64,000 nt of DNA from positions 2,604,001-2,668,000 of the forward strand of contig NZ_CP119766.1 in assembly GCF_030378165.1 (NCBI RefSeq), written 5' to 3'. The stretch is from Flavobacterium panacagri (lineage in GTDB: Bacteria; Bacteroidota; Bacteroidia; Flavobacteriales; Flavobacteriaceae). Below, piece by piece: positions 33,918-42,794 of the stretch (position 1 is its first letter; the number at the start of each line of letters is the position of its first letter). The position numbers and the translations under genes are program-made. A model generated the notes under the pieces. It did not search any database. It saw only the letters and a program-made list of their open reading frames with translations, and was not told the DNA's origin.

Positions 33918-34484
33918 TCAGTATTCAAGATAAGAGTTTATACGATAATAATAGCGGTCTTTAATTTTAATAACGGCGCTGGGTGTATCATCATCGTTGT
34001 CCTCAATTTTAAATGTCTGAAGAGGTTTGGTCGTATAAATAATATTATGTTTAAAAAGTGTGTATCCAGCCTCTTCGTCCTTCGTGTTGCTTCTCATGTA
34101 ATAATCAGCTGCGCTGTATGGTTCAAATATAATAGTGGTGTCCTTGCCTTCAATTAACATGTTATAAAGGCTTTCGCCAGAAATAAATCGCAGTTTTAGC
34201 CTTTCTTTTTGTATTTGCCGGAGACTATCAATAATACTATATTTTATCATAAGAGAACCTCTGTTCTTTTTGTTCGGATGATTTATTTCGTGATAAATCT
34301 TGCTCCAGTTTTTCAGAATTAACTGTGTAGCTCTTTCATACCCAGCAATGTTTTGAATTTCTTTTTGAATTGGAACCAGATCTCCTTCATAACCTTCTTT
34401 ATCTGGGTTTTTTGTGTAAACATTATTAAAAATTATGATAATGATGAATATAGCTGTAAGTACAATTATTGTTTTTTTGTTCAA
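33918..34484 (-). CDS. Membrane-anchored hypothetical protein
   Basis: A 188-residue protein with one N-terminal hydrophobic segment (5-23, IIVLTAIFIIIIIFNNVYT) and no Cys lipobox, so it is either anchored or secreted. The rest is soluble and helical (YERATQLILKNWSKIYHEINHPN) with a beta-rich C-terminus (AVIKIKDRYYYRINSYLEY). I do not recognise a family. It ends 15 nt upstream of the gene starting at 33902. Confidence 0.62.
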   Translation of the reverse strand: MNKKTIIVLTAIFIIIIIFNNVYTKNPDKEGYEGDLVPIQKEIQNIAGYERATQLILKNWSKIYHEINHPNKKNRGSLMIKYSIIDSLRQIQKERLKLRFISGESLYNMLIEGKDTTIIFEPYSAADYYMRSNTKDEEAGYTLFKHNIIYTTKPLQTFKIEDNDDDTPSAVIKIKDRYYYRINSYLEY

Positions 34485-34554
34485 TTTTTGATTATCATTT
34501 TAAACGCGTATTGTGATAAGCGATGATTAGAACTGGTTTTTTATTCAAAAAAAA

Positions 34555-35322
34555 TTATTTCAGCAGTTTTGCAATTTCTGTAAATTTCATTTTTACAGCA
34601 ATTTGAACAGGTTTTTTTCCATACGAGATATCGTCTCCAGCATCAAATGTCTCCGGTTTGTTTTTATCAACACCTTTTTTTAAGAGGTATTTTACCATTT
34701 CGATATTATTCTTTTTTACAGCAATTATTAGGGCAGTTTCTCCATCATAATTATTAGAGTCTAGTTCGGCTTTATCTAACTTTAAGGCATTCAAAACCTC
34801 ATAATCCGATTTTCGTACAGCTTGTTCAAATACCCAGAGTTTACCTCTGATATCTCCTTTTTCCTGATTTGCGCCTTTTAAGAGCAATAGTTTTGCACAG
34901 TCATAAAAATGACTGAAACCTGCCGTATTAAAAGCTTTTGAATTGGTTATATTACCTCCTTTTTGGATTAAATACTGAACTATTTCTAAGGTGCCTTTTT
35001 CAGCTGCAGTTTCAATATAAGATTCATCACTTTTTGGCTTATTGATAACTGCTCCGCCTTCTACAAGAGCTTTAACCAGTGTGAGATTATTTTGCCAGAT
35101 CGCCGCCTGCATTGGTGCTATTTTATTGCTTGGCTCATAGTTTGCTGGAAATTTAGTGCCGATCATTTTTAATGCCTTTTGTGTATTATTGGCAAAAATG
35201 GCATCATAAAATTCTTCAACAACTTCTCTTGAAGGTACAGTTTGTTTTGGTTTTGACTGAGAAAAAGAAGCGTTTAAAGCAGAAAGAAAAACTGTCAGAA
35301 CAATTAATTGTAGTTTTTTCAT
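34555..35322 (-). CDS. Exported ankyrin repeat protein, paralogue 2
   Basis: The 255-residue protein has a signal peptide (1-21, ASFSQ) and the same six-repeat plan as the protein at 28284-29042, with long identical stretches such as RGKLWVFEQAVRKSDYEVLN and ETFDAGDDISYGKKP. Three extra residues sit in the second repeat (NKPKSDESYIET). It starts the one-direction block whose far end is paralogue 1, so the block is bracketed by the two copies. Confidence 0.88.
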   Translation of the reverse strand: MKKLQLIVLTVFLSALNASFSQSKPKQTVPSREVVEEFYDAIFANNTQKALKMIGTKFPANYEPSNKIAPMQAAIWQNNLTLVKALVEGGAVINKPKSDESYIETAAEKGTLEIVQYLIQKGGNITNSKAFNTAGFSHFYDCAKLLLLKGANQEKGDIRGKLWVFEQAVRKSDYEVLNALKLDKAELDSNNYDGETALIIAVKKNNIEMVKYLLKKGVDKNKPETFDAGDDISYGKKPVQIAVKMKFTEIAKLLK

Positions 35323-35446
35323 TGTAAGTGATTTTGGCTTAGAAAATTCAAAATGCTAATATAAAAAAATACGTACAAAACATAATTATTTTTTTACTCT
35401 TTTAATAAAAAAGTAAAGCTTGCAATTCTTAATTTTTGAATTGATT

Positions 35447-36607
35447 CTAAATGTACTTCAACCACCAATGCTGATTTTCAGCTTTATATTTTCCATACCA
35501 TTGACAAGGTTTGTATAGAAGAGCCACAACGAAAATCCAAATGAGATAAATTGTCCACAGAGGGAAACCGCTTTTCATTCCTTTTGGTCTTCCAAAAGTT
35601 CCTGTTTCAAATTCAAATTGCGAAAAGCTGAAACCTTGCGTAAAAAGCATAAGAAGTGTTAGGATATGAATGACATAAAAATGAACTACAAAATAAAACA
35701 AGGGTACTTTGCCATAAACTAAAGTGACTTTTTGGATTTTGTTTGAGAAGTTTTCAGCAACGGCAAGAAGTAAAAACATAATGCCTAAAGTAACCAAACA
35801 GAATAGGAGTGAAGGCGGATATTTAGTCACATTCATAAATGACAAAAAGGTAAAAACAGCATTTTTTTGTGTTGTCCATAAAGCAGGATCTCCGTAAATA
35901 TTCACTAACCGAATTATAGTAAATAATGCTAAAGCACTCCAACCAATTTTTGCGAATAGTTTTTTTCTTTTCTCTTTAGACAATTCAAAGAATTTTCCTG
36001 TGGCAAAACCAAACAACATAATTCCGAACCACGGAATTGGCGGATAACCCATAATGAATGCTCGTCCAGAAAACGGAAACACAACCGGACTAAAAAGCGG
36101 CGCTAAAACAGCTTTAAGAATCGAATTTTCGGCAAAAGGAATAATCGGTAGAAGATTGTGGAAAAAGAGTATTAAGAGTCCAATAAAACCTAAAGTTTGA
36201 GAGCGAATTTTCAGCAACAAGCTTAAAGCAATAAATCCAAAACCTATTGTGGCTATTACTTCAAACAAAAGGGAATGAAAACCAATGTCAAAGAACAATC
36301 CAAAATTGACAATGGTAAATTCGAGCACAAGTAACCAAAGCCCTCTTTTGAATAAAAACTTTCTCGTTTCGGCCAAATCTTTTTTGCTCTGAAGTGAAAG
36401 ATAAACTGAAGTTCCAGCCAAAAAAACAAATGTTGGTGCGCACAAATGGGTAATAAAACGCGTAAAAAACAACAAAGGCGAAGTAGTCGATAAGTCGGTT
36501 GGACTTTGTGTAATCGAATCAACATGCATCAAATCTCGAACATGATCCAGAGCCATAATAATCATTACAATTCCTCGAACAATGTCGATTGATGGTTGTC
36601 GTTTCAT
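35447..36607 (-). CDS. DUF1624 / heparan-alpha-glucosaminide N-acetyltransferase-like membrane protein
   Basis: A 386-residue integral membrane protein with about ten helices. It opens RQPSIDIVRGIVMIIMALDHVRD, the typical start with its Arg and the intramembrane Asp-His. LCAPTFVFLAGTSVYLS and MGYPPIPWFGIMLFGFATGKF follow, all features of the DUF1624/HGSNAT-like group. It probably moves an acyl group across the inner membrane to a glycan; the acceptor is unknown. It is a single gene; a repeat region separates it from the next upstream gene. Confidence 0.85.
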   Translation of the reverse strand: MKRQPSIDIVRGIVMIIMALDHVRDLMHVDSITQSPTDLSTTSPLLFFTRFITHLCAPTFVFLAGTSVYLSLQSKKDLAETRKFLFKRGLWLLVLEFTIVNFGLFFDIGFHSLLFEVIATIGFGFIALSLLLKIRSQTLGFIGLLILFFHNLLPIIPFAENSILKAVLAPLFSPVVFPFSGRAFIMGYPPIPWFGIMLFGFATGKFFELSKEKRKKLFAKIGWSALALFTIIRLVNIYGDPALWTTQKNAVFTFLSFMNVTKYPPSLLFCLVTLGIMFLLLAVAENFSNKIQKVTLVYGKVPLFYFVVHFYVIHILTLLMLFTQGFSFSQFEFETGTFGRPKGMKSGFPLWTIYLIWIFVVALLYKPCQWYGKYKAENQHWWLKYI

Positions 36608-36712
36608 AAGTTTGATTTTTAACTGCTTATGAGTAAATCTAGTGATTTTTTTTTAAATGTTTTTATGCTCATGAAATACATTAAGTTTTAAAGAAATAGT
36701 TTTAAAATGAAT

Positions 36713-36841
36713 AGCCTCCAGCTTTAGCTGGAGGAATATGTAGAAAAAGAACAGGGCTTTAGCCAAACTTACAAGTTTTTGGCTAAAGCCCTATTCGAAA
36801 GATTTTTATTTACCTCCATCTAAATCTGGAGTTAATTGATA
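36713..36841. repeat. Intergenic triple-hairpin repeat (cctccagct / agggctttagcc)
   Basis: Hairpin one is cctccagct with agctggagg (36715-36734, 9 bp, 2-nt loop). Hairpin two is a perfect 15-bp stem (36753-36767 with 36778-36792, agggctttagccaaa). A third, imperfect tacctccatc / atctggag word lies at 36811-36831. No coding signal is seen. The first and third words are relatives. Confidence 0.75.
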
Positions 36842-36848
36842 TTGATTT

Positions 36849-37211
36849 TTAGGATTTCCTAATCTTCACTTGATACACAATTTCCCAAAAAATTATAGAG
36901 AAAATTGCATTAGCAAATATGGCAGTCTTTACTTGATATGGATCGTAATCTATCAATAAATGCAGATTGGTAAACTGTAAAGCCAAAAATAACGATAGAG
37001 CGGAAATTCCAATAGCAAAAATAATATTTAAAAGCGGTTTCCATTTTAAGGCTAAAAAAGCATAAATAAGATTAAAAACAGCAAAACCACAACCTAAAGT
37101 GATGTATGGATCTGTTTTTAACTTTTGCCCTATAGAAAGAAAAAAGGTAGTCGAAGTTAGGTATAAAAAGAAAAGTATAGAATAAATTAGAATTCGTATT
37201 TGTGGTTTCAT
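36849..37211 (-). CDS. Small integral membrane protein, unknown function
   Basis: A 120-residue protein with four predicted helices (about 5-25, 33-52, 57-75 and 92-112) and short loops, ending in KIRKS. I do not recognise a family. It precedes the repeat region and lies 57 nt downstream of an exported protein gene in the same direction. Confidence 0.6.
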   Translation of the reverse strand: MKPQIRILIYSILFFLYLTSTTFFLSIGQKLKTDPYITLGCGFAVFNLIYAFLALKWKPLLNIIFAIGISALSLFLALQFTNLHLLIDYDPYQVKTAIFANAIFSIIFWEIVYQVKIRKS

Positions 37212-37268
37212 TTTGTAATGTTTTTATGAAGCAAAATTAAGCATTTAAAATGAAGCGAAGATTAGGAT

Positions 37269-37721
37269 TTACTCTAAAATAGCCTCTACTTTAGTTTCAG
37301 ATTTTTCCTTTAGCGGACTATCCGCCTTCAAACTCCAAATCACTAGGAATTTACCTTTCGCAATATATTCTTCCGGATGTTCAGCGGTTGGTTCGCCAGC
37401 TTTTCCCCAAAGTAAACCTTGCAGGAAACGATCACCTTTGAAAACATGATCAAATTCAAAATACATAATAGAACCACGGTCTGCTTTGCTTTTAAAACTT
37501 TGAATTGCTTTACTTTTTACGGTTCCCACAATGTTGCTATACGTTTCAATATCGTTATAAAACGAACAGGCTTGTGGCGTAATGCAAACATTACCGTCGC
37601 TTACCATATAACCGCCTTTTGGAATTTCTTTTGGTTTTAGTTTTAAATCGGCGATGGTTTGGCTGAATAGATTAATTGTTGATAGGACGAATAATGTTGT
37701 TAGGAAAATTGTAGGTTTCAT
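37269..37721 (-). CDS. Small exported hypothetical protein
   Basis: A 150-residue precursor with a signal peptide (1-20, NLFSQ). The mature part contains PKGGYMVSDGNVCITPQACSFYN with two Cys (about 47 and 52) that may pair, then FEFDHVFKGDRFLQGLLWGKAG and KFLVIWSLKADSP. I cannot name a family. It could form a unit with the membrane protein gene that follows. Confidence 0.62.
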   Translation of the reverse strand: MKPTIFLTTLFVLSTINLFSQTIADLKLKPKEIPKGGYMVSDGNVCITPQACSFYNDIETYSNIVGTVKSKAIQSFKSKADRGSIMYFEFDHVFKGDRFLQGLLWGKAGEPTAEHPEEYIAKGKFLVIWSLKADSPLKEKSETKVEAILE

Positions 37722-37803
37722 GATTTTGGGAATTTGGTTTTTAGTACTAAATTAATTTTTTTGTAGCCATCTACAATCAAAAAATATAGAGTTTATTTCT
37801 TTG

Positions 37804-38850
37804 TTATTTTAATTTTGGCTGTCTATAATTCTTAATTAGATTTCTCATTGGTTTTTCAAAATACAAATAGCTTATAATAGATGCTAGAAGTAAAATGACT
37901 AATCTGATAAAAAAAGTTAAGCTGTAGTCTTCTTCTCGATCTGTTCCTAAAAACTTAGTCAATCTAAAATCTGAAAAAATTGTCCATACGGGAAATTGAA
38001 GGATATAGATTCCAAAACTTATTTCGCCTAAAAAAACAAATTCTTTTCTGCTAAAAAACGTAGTTAATCCGTCTGTACTTAGCGAAATAAAAATAATTAA
38101 AGGAATGAAAACTATGGCAAATAAACCATTATGAAAGTCTAGTTGTGTTGGAAATCGTAACGCCAAAACTAGCATTAGCAAACAAATTAATATGGGAATT
38201 AAATAATTTCCTTGTTGATTTTTAAGTTTTTGAATATAAAAAAGACCTGCCAGATTTCCTATCAAGAACGTATTTAAATACATCACCGGATGATAAGCAA
38301 TACTATTTGGAGGAAAGTTTTTTATGGAAATAATGCTATATATTAAGCAATTGAAAACGATAATACTGATAATCCAAAATAAGATGATCCATATTGCATT
38401 TGTTTTTAATTTTTGTTTTGAATAAAATCTGTTTGCAAAGAAAGGAAAAGTTATATAAAAGAATAATTCAGCAGATAGCGACCAACCTGGCGGATTTATT
38501 TTTGGAGCTTGACCTGGTATCCAAGTCTGCAACATTGAAAAATGTATTAAAACATTCGAAAAATTAATGTTTATAAAGCGATCTGAAGCAATAACTAACA
38601 ATGCAGCAAACACATACAACGGATAAATTCTAGCTAATCTGTTTTTTATATATTGAAAAAAGTCTATTTTTTCTAAATTCCCATATGAGATGATCATTAC
38701 AAAACCCGACAACATAAAAAAGTAGCTTACGCCAACGCTTGCTTGTTTGAAGATAAAATTATCCAATAAAAAAGTCTTTGTTCCGTAATGAAAAATTACA
38801 ATTGAAATGGCAGCAATAAATCTTGTAAATGTTAGTTGTTGAATTTTCAA
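37804..38850 (-). CDS. Acyltransferase 3 family (OafA/YrhL-like) membrane protein
   Basis: A 348-residue multi-helix acyltransferase. The N-terminus has LTFTRFIAAISIVIFHYG (the catalytic His-Tyr-Gly cluster), then SYFFMLSGFVMIISY and RLARIYPLYVF. The middle has GWSLSAELFFYITFP, and the end has GEISFGIYILQFPVW. These proteins O-acetylate surface polysaccharide or lipid. No glycosyltransferase cluster lies next to it, so the acceptor is unknown. Confidence 0.9.
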   Translation of the reverse strand: MKIQQLTFTRFIAAISIVIFHYGTKTFLLDNFIFKQASVGVSYFFMLSGFVMIISYGNLEKIDFFQYIKNRLARIYPLYVFAALLVIASDRFININFSNVLIHFSMLQTWIPGQAPKINPPGWSLSAELFFYITFPFFANRFYSKQKLKTNAIWIILFWIISIIVFNCLIYSIISIKNFPPNSIAYHPVMYLNTFLIGNLAGLFYIQKLKNQQGNYLIPILICLLMLVLALRFPTQLDFHNGLFAIVFIPLIIFISLSTDGLTTFFSRKEFVFLGEISFGIYILQFPVWTIFSDFRLTKFLGTDREEDYSLTFFIRLVILLLASIISYLYFEKPMRNLIKNYRQPKLK

Positions 38851-39211
38851 AATCGATTATAAATTTAGTTTTGGGTATTATAATAAATTGCAAGAAGACA
38901 GCAAGAGTTTTTATAAGACATTTTTTTTACAATAAAAGTTCTGTAAAGCTATATTTTGCTGTGCTAAAATATTACATTATTAAATAGAAATAATGAAAAA
39001 AGTATATAATATTTGTGGCTTTGAATTATAATAGATTATTCCAATTATTCTTAATCTTGTCATTCCAAATGAAAAATTTTGGGGTACTTTGTGAGTATTG
39101 AACTTATCTCAGCCTAAAAAAACAAATAATCTAAACTCAAAAATCTACAATAAAAAAATCCCGCCTCAATTAAGAAACGGGACTTCGATGATATTCCTTT
39201 TTTTTCTATTG
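38851..39211. other. 361-bp gap upstream of the acyltransferase gene
   Basis: AT-rich sequence with no ORF signal, no long repeat and no tRNA-like fold that I can see. Its right end holds the lysA terminator. Confidence 0.6.
39153..39183 (-). terminator. lysA terminator
   Basis: On the minus strand gtcccg and cgggat pair across a loop with a small internal tc/ga pairing. Seven T follow. It is 29 nt past the lysA stop. Confidence 0.75.
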
Positions 39212-40435
39212 TTAAACCGTAGCAGCAACTTCTTCTGGTAACGGAATTTGATTTTTAAGTAAATCTTCGAATGTTTCGGCTTGGCGAATTAAGATTCCCT
39301 TTCCGTTCATCCAAAGAACTTCAGCTGGTTTGTATCTTGAATTATAGTTCGAAGACATTGAGAAACAATATGCTCCTGCATTTCTGAATTCTAAAATGTC
39401 ACCTTCTGTGATTTCTGCTATTCTGCGGTTGTTGGCAAAAGTATCAGTCTCGCAAATGTATCCTACAACTGAGTAAAAACGCTCTTTTCCTTTTGGGTTA
39501 GAGATGTTTTCGATATGGTGTGAAGATCCGTAAAACATTGGACGGATTAAGTGGTTGAAACCACTATCGATTCCAGCGAAAACTGTTGAAGTCGTTTGTT
39601 TTACTACGTTTACTTTTACTAAGAAATGACCTGCTTCACTTACCAAGAATTTTCCTGGTTCGAAAATCAACGTTAAATCTCTTCCGTATTCAGCACAGAA
39701 AGCATTGAATCTTTTAGATAATTTTTTACCTAATTCTTCGATGTCTGTTTCGATATCGTCTTTTTTATAAGGCACTTTGAAGCCACTTCCGAAATCTAAG
39801 AATTGTAAATCTTTGAAATGTTTAGCTGTATCAAATAAAATTTCAGCAGCATACAAGAATACTTCGATATCTAAGATATCTGATCCTGTGTGCATGTGAA
39901 TTCCAACAATGCTCATTTTTGTATTTTCGACAATTCGCAAGATATGCGGAATCTGGTGAACAGAAATTCCGAATTTACTATCGATATGTCCAACAGAAAT
40001 ATTTGCATTTCCACCCGCCATTACGTGTGGATTGATACGAATACATACTGGAATATGTGGATGTTTTGTTCCGAATTGCTCTAAAATAGATAAATTGTCG
40101 ATATTAATTTGTACACCCATTGCGGCAACTTCTTCGATTTCTTCAAGAGAAACGCCGTTTGGTGTAAAGAAAATTCTTTCGGGTTCATAGCCAGCGTGAA
40201 GCCCTAACTGAACTTCCTGAATTGATACAGTGTCTAAGCCAGACCCCATGTTCTTTAATAACTGTAGAATCGCAACGTTTGACAATGCCTTCATGGCGTA
40301 ATTAACTCTTAAGTTCTCCACCTTAGAGAAAGCTTTAGTTAATCGGTTGTACTGTGATTGGATTTTTTCAGCATCGTAAACATACAATGGACTTCCAAAT
40401 TGGTCTGCTAACTGCAGTAAATCTTTTGCTTGCAT
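39212..40435 (-). CDS. lysA: Diaminopimelate decarboxylase
   Basis: The PLP enzyme makes L-lysine from meso-diaminopimelate. The 407-residue protein starts at 40435 (MQAKDLLQLADQFGSPLYVYD); the 33-residue upstream extension overlaps the promoter and is rejected. It has an alanine-racemase-fold barrel with the PLP Lys in NYAMKALSN, the HIDSKFGIS motif, the HMHTGSD site, EPGKFLV and the C-terminal CETDTFANNR segment with its active-site Cys. Length is normal. It stands alone with its own promoter and terminator. Confidence 0.93.
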   Translation of the reverse strand: MQAKDLLQLADQFGSPLYVYDAEKIQSQYNRLTKAFSKVENLRVNYAMKALSNVAILQLLKNMGSGLDTVSIQEVQLGLHAGYEPERIFFTPNGVSLEEIEEVAAMGVQINIDNLSILEQFGTKHPHIPVCIRINPHVMAGGNANISVGHIDSKFGISVHQIPHILRIVENTKMSIVGIHMHTGSDILDIEVFLYAAEILFDTAKHFKDLQFLDFGSGFKVPYKKDDIETDIEELGKKLSKRFNAFCAEYGRDLTLIFEPGKFLVSEAGHFLVKVNVVKQTTSTVFAGIDSGFNHLIRPMFYGSSHHIENISNPKGKERFYSVVGYICETDTFANNRRIAEITEGDILEFRNAGAYCFSMSSNYNSRYKPAEVLWMNGKGILIRQAETFEDLLKNQIPLPEEVAATV

Positions 40436-40453
40436 TTTTAAACTTATTTTGAG

Positions 40454-40484
40454 CAAAGTTATTACACTTTTGATTACCAGCAAA
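40454..40484 (-). promoter_or_regulatory. Consensus promoter of lysA
   Basis: On the minus strand TTTG (40484-40481), a 19-nt spacer and TAACTTTG (40461-40454) match the Bacteroidota consensus in full. The leader would be about 12 nt, which supports translation from 40435 rather than 40534. Confidence 0.8.
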
Positions 40485-40568
40485 TAAAATGTAGAAAAAT
40501 AACAAATTGTAACAAATTGTTTGTTTTTAAACAAAAAGTTGCTGTTTTTGGAATTTTGTAACCTTTTT

Positions 40569-41085
40569 AAAGATACTGAGGTTCTAAGATGCTAAGATAC
40601 TAAGTTTTTTTATTGCCACGACCCGAGCGATAGCGAACAGGCGAAGCAATTCACGAATTTAGCTAATTCTTAAATGCTGTTGAAATTAATTTTTTTGCAA
40701 AATATTACACGAATTAAAATGCATTTCTTTTTTATTGCAAATTTTTAAGAGAAGCCAAATGTTTGAGTTTAGCCCCGATTACTTCACTAAAAATATATTT
40801 TAATTTGTGTTCAGTGAACTTCGTTTGAGGCGATATCCTCGCAGTGGAACGGAGAGATATAGCCGAAAGCGGGAACTTATGTTTATTAAGATGCCAATTG
40901 TGATGCTTTAAAATGAGAAAATTTTTCCGCCACGAATTATTTTAATTTTTATTCTGAATGACTATTGGCGTGTTTAGAATATAATTCGTGAAATTTAAAG
41001 AAAAGAATAGTTTTAAACAGCATATATAAATTAGAGTAATTCGTGAATTGCTTCGCCTGTTCGCTATCGCTCGAGTCGTGGCGAA
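40569..41085. repeat. Composite element with 45-bp inverted ends between gltD and lysA
   Basis: The 45-bp arm 40615-40659 (starts gccacgacccgagcgatagc) is the reverse complement of 41038-41082 with one mismatch, giving a 468-bp element. Inside are a diverged conserved-flank repeat (40770-40875) and a partial ccacgaatt palindrome (40929-40996). To the left lies the gaggttctaag word repeat (40569-40606). No ORF of note is inside. It fills most of the 736-bp gap upstream of lysA. Confidence 0.8.
40770..40875 (+). repeat. Conserved-flank hairpin repeat, copy 4 (with insertion)
   Basis: It starts TAGCCCCGATT and ends AGCCGAAAGCGGGAAC, with ATCCTCGCAGTGGAACGGAG in the centre. An additional hairpin (cttcact / agtgaa) is inserted after the first 12 nt compared with the copy at 28148. 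Confidence 0.6.
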
Positions 41086-41108
41086 AAAAATAATCTGTGA
41101 CTAAAAAA

Positions 41109-41140
41109 ACAAAACCCCTGAATAGTAATTCAAGGGTTTG
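41109..41140 (-). terminator. gltD terminator
   Basis: On the minus strand AAACCCTTGAATTA and ATTCAGGGGTTT pair with one mismatch, followed by a T-rich tail. It is about 32 nt past the gltD stop. Confidence 0.75.
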
Positions 41141-41171
41141 TTGGTAGTATGTGTTGTATTTTGTTTGGTTT

Positions 41172-42626
41172 TTATAGGCTAGGAAGATCTCCTTTTCCTT
41201 TAGTAGGCAAGTTTGTAGATCCCATAAGGAATAAATCTACTTCTCTTGCTGCTTCGCGACCTTCTGAAATAGCCCACACGATTAATGATTGTCCTCTTCT
41301 CATATCACCTGCAGTGAAAATGTGAGGTACATTTGTCTGATAGTTATGCGCTTTGTAGTTGCTTCTCATATCAGTTTCGATTCCTAATTGTTCGCTTAAA
41401 GTTTTCTCCGGACCTGTAAATCCAAGAGCCAATAAAGCTAAATCACAAGGCCAGATTTTCTCAGAACCTTCTTTTTCGATTAATTCAGGACGTTGACCTG
41501 GAGTCATTTTCCATTGCACTTCAACTGTTTTTAATCCAGTTAATTCGCCTTTATCGTTAGAAATGAATTCTTTAGTATTGATTAACCAGTTTCTGTCGCA
41601 ACCTTCTTCGTGAGAAGAAGATGTTTTCAACTGCAACGGCCAGAAAGGCCAAGGAGTTGACTCGCTTCTTCCAACTGGAGGTTTTGGTAAAATCTCAAAG
41701 TTAGTTACTGATTTAGCTCCGTGTCTGTTTGAAGTTCCAATACAGTCAGAACCAGTATCTCCACCACCAATAACGATTACATCTTTACCAGTTGCTTTAA
41801 CCTGATCTGGGATTGATTCTCCAAATAAAACTTTAGTTTGCTGTGTCAAGAAATCCATTGCTTGAACAACGCCTTTGCTTTCGATTCCTTTAGTTGGCAA
41901 GCTTCTTCTTTCCGTTGCTCCTCCGCATAAAACGATAGAATCGAATTGGTTTAATTCTTCAACACTGAAATTAACACCAACATTTACGTTGGTTTTGAAA
42001 GTGATTCCTTCTGCTTCAAGAATAGCTACACGACGATCAATAATTCCTTTTTCTAATTTGAAATTTGGAATTCCGTAACGTAATAGACCTCCAATTGCGT
42101 TGTCTCTTTCAAAAACAGTAACGGTGTGACCCGCTCTGTTTAATTGTTGAGCAGCCGCAAGACCTGCAGGTCCTGAACCAATAACGGCAACTGTTTTTCC
42201 AGTTCTTGTTTTTGGTGGCTGTGGTTTAATCCATCCTTCAGCAAAACCTCTTTCGACAATGCTTTTCTCGATGTTTTCGATAGAAACCGGATCTTTGATG
42301 ATTCCTAATACACATGATTTCTCACATGGAGCAGGGCATAAACGACCTGTAAATTCAGGGAAGTTGTTAGTAGATTGTAAAATCTCTAACGCACTCTGCC
42401 ATTCTTCCTGATGCACCATGTCGTTGAAGTCAGGAATTAAATTTCCTAATGGACAACCACTGTGGCAAAAAGGAATTCCACAGTCCATACATCTTGATCC
42501 TTGTTCTTTTAATTTATCTTTTGGTACCGGAATAGTAAATTCGTTGTAGTTCGAAACACGTTCTGCTACTGCTAAATTACTTTCGTCGGCTCTGTTATAT
42601 TCTTTAAATCCGCCTATTTTACCCAT
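41172..42626 (-). CDS. gltD: Glutamate synthase (NADPH) small subunit
   Basis: The 484-residue subunit passes electrons from NADPH via FAD to the large subunit for glutamate formation from 2-oxoglutarate and glutamine. N-terminal Cys clusters CMDCGIPFCHSGCPLGN and CPAPCEKSCVLGI hold the two 4Fe-4S centres. VIGSGPAGLAAA binds FAD, and VIGGGDTGSDC binds NADPH. The C-terminal GDMRRGQSLIVWAI closes the FAD site. It follows gltB after 168 bp that contain a repeat with internal hairpins. Confidence 0.96.
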   Translation of the reverse strand: MGKIGGFKEYNRADESNLAVAERVSNYNEFTIPVPKDKLKEQGSRCMDCGIPFCHSGCPLGNLIPDFNDMVHQEEWQSALEILQSTNNFPEFTGRLCPAPCEKSCVLGIIKDPVSIENIEKSIVERGFAEGWIKPQPPKTRTGKTVAVIGSGPAGLAAAQQLNRAGHTVTVFERDNAIGGLLRYGIPNFKLEKGIIDRRVAILEAEGITFKTNVNVGVNFSVEELNQFDSIVLCGGATERRSLPTKGIESKGVVQAMDFLTQQTKVLFGESIPDQVKATGKDVIVIGGGDTGSDCIGTSNRHGAKSVTNFEILPKPPVGRSESTPWPFWPLQLKTSSSHEEGCDRNWLINTKEFISNDKGELTGLKTVEVQWKMTPGQRPELIEKEGSEKIWPCDLALLALGFTGPEKTLSEQLGIETDMRSNYKAHNYQTNVPHIFTAGDMRRGQSLIVWAISEGREAAREVDLFLMGSTNLPTKGKGDLPSL

Positions 42627-42673
42627 GACATTTTAATTAAATGTAAATGATCAATTCTAAAGTTCTAATTTTT

Positions 42674-42757
42674 TTAACCGCAATCCCGATAGCTATCGGG
42701 AGCAAAGGCTTTTTGCTTTTTTGAGTGTTTTAAGTTCGCAAAGCTTTGCGGTTAAGT
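42674..42757. repeat. Hairpin repeat inside the gltB-gltD operon
   Basis: Outer words ttaaccgcaa (42674) and ttgcggttaa (42746) face each other. Inside are the perfect palindrome cccgatagctatcggg (42685-42700) and agcaaa/tttgct (42701-42716). The accgcaa / gcaaagc words are shared with the composite palindromes at 48984 and 52117. It splits the two subunit genes. Confidence 0.75.
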
Positions 42758-42794
42758 TTTAATCTAAAATCTGAACTCTAAAATCTAAAATCAT

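Noticed and set aside
39890..40084. 64-codon plus-strand ORF
   Set aside because: Antisense to the conserved lysA barrel.
40615..41082. Insertion sequence with transposase
   Set aside because: There is no reading frame for a transposase between the inverted ends.
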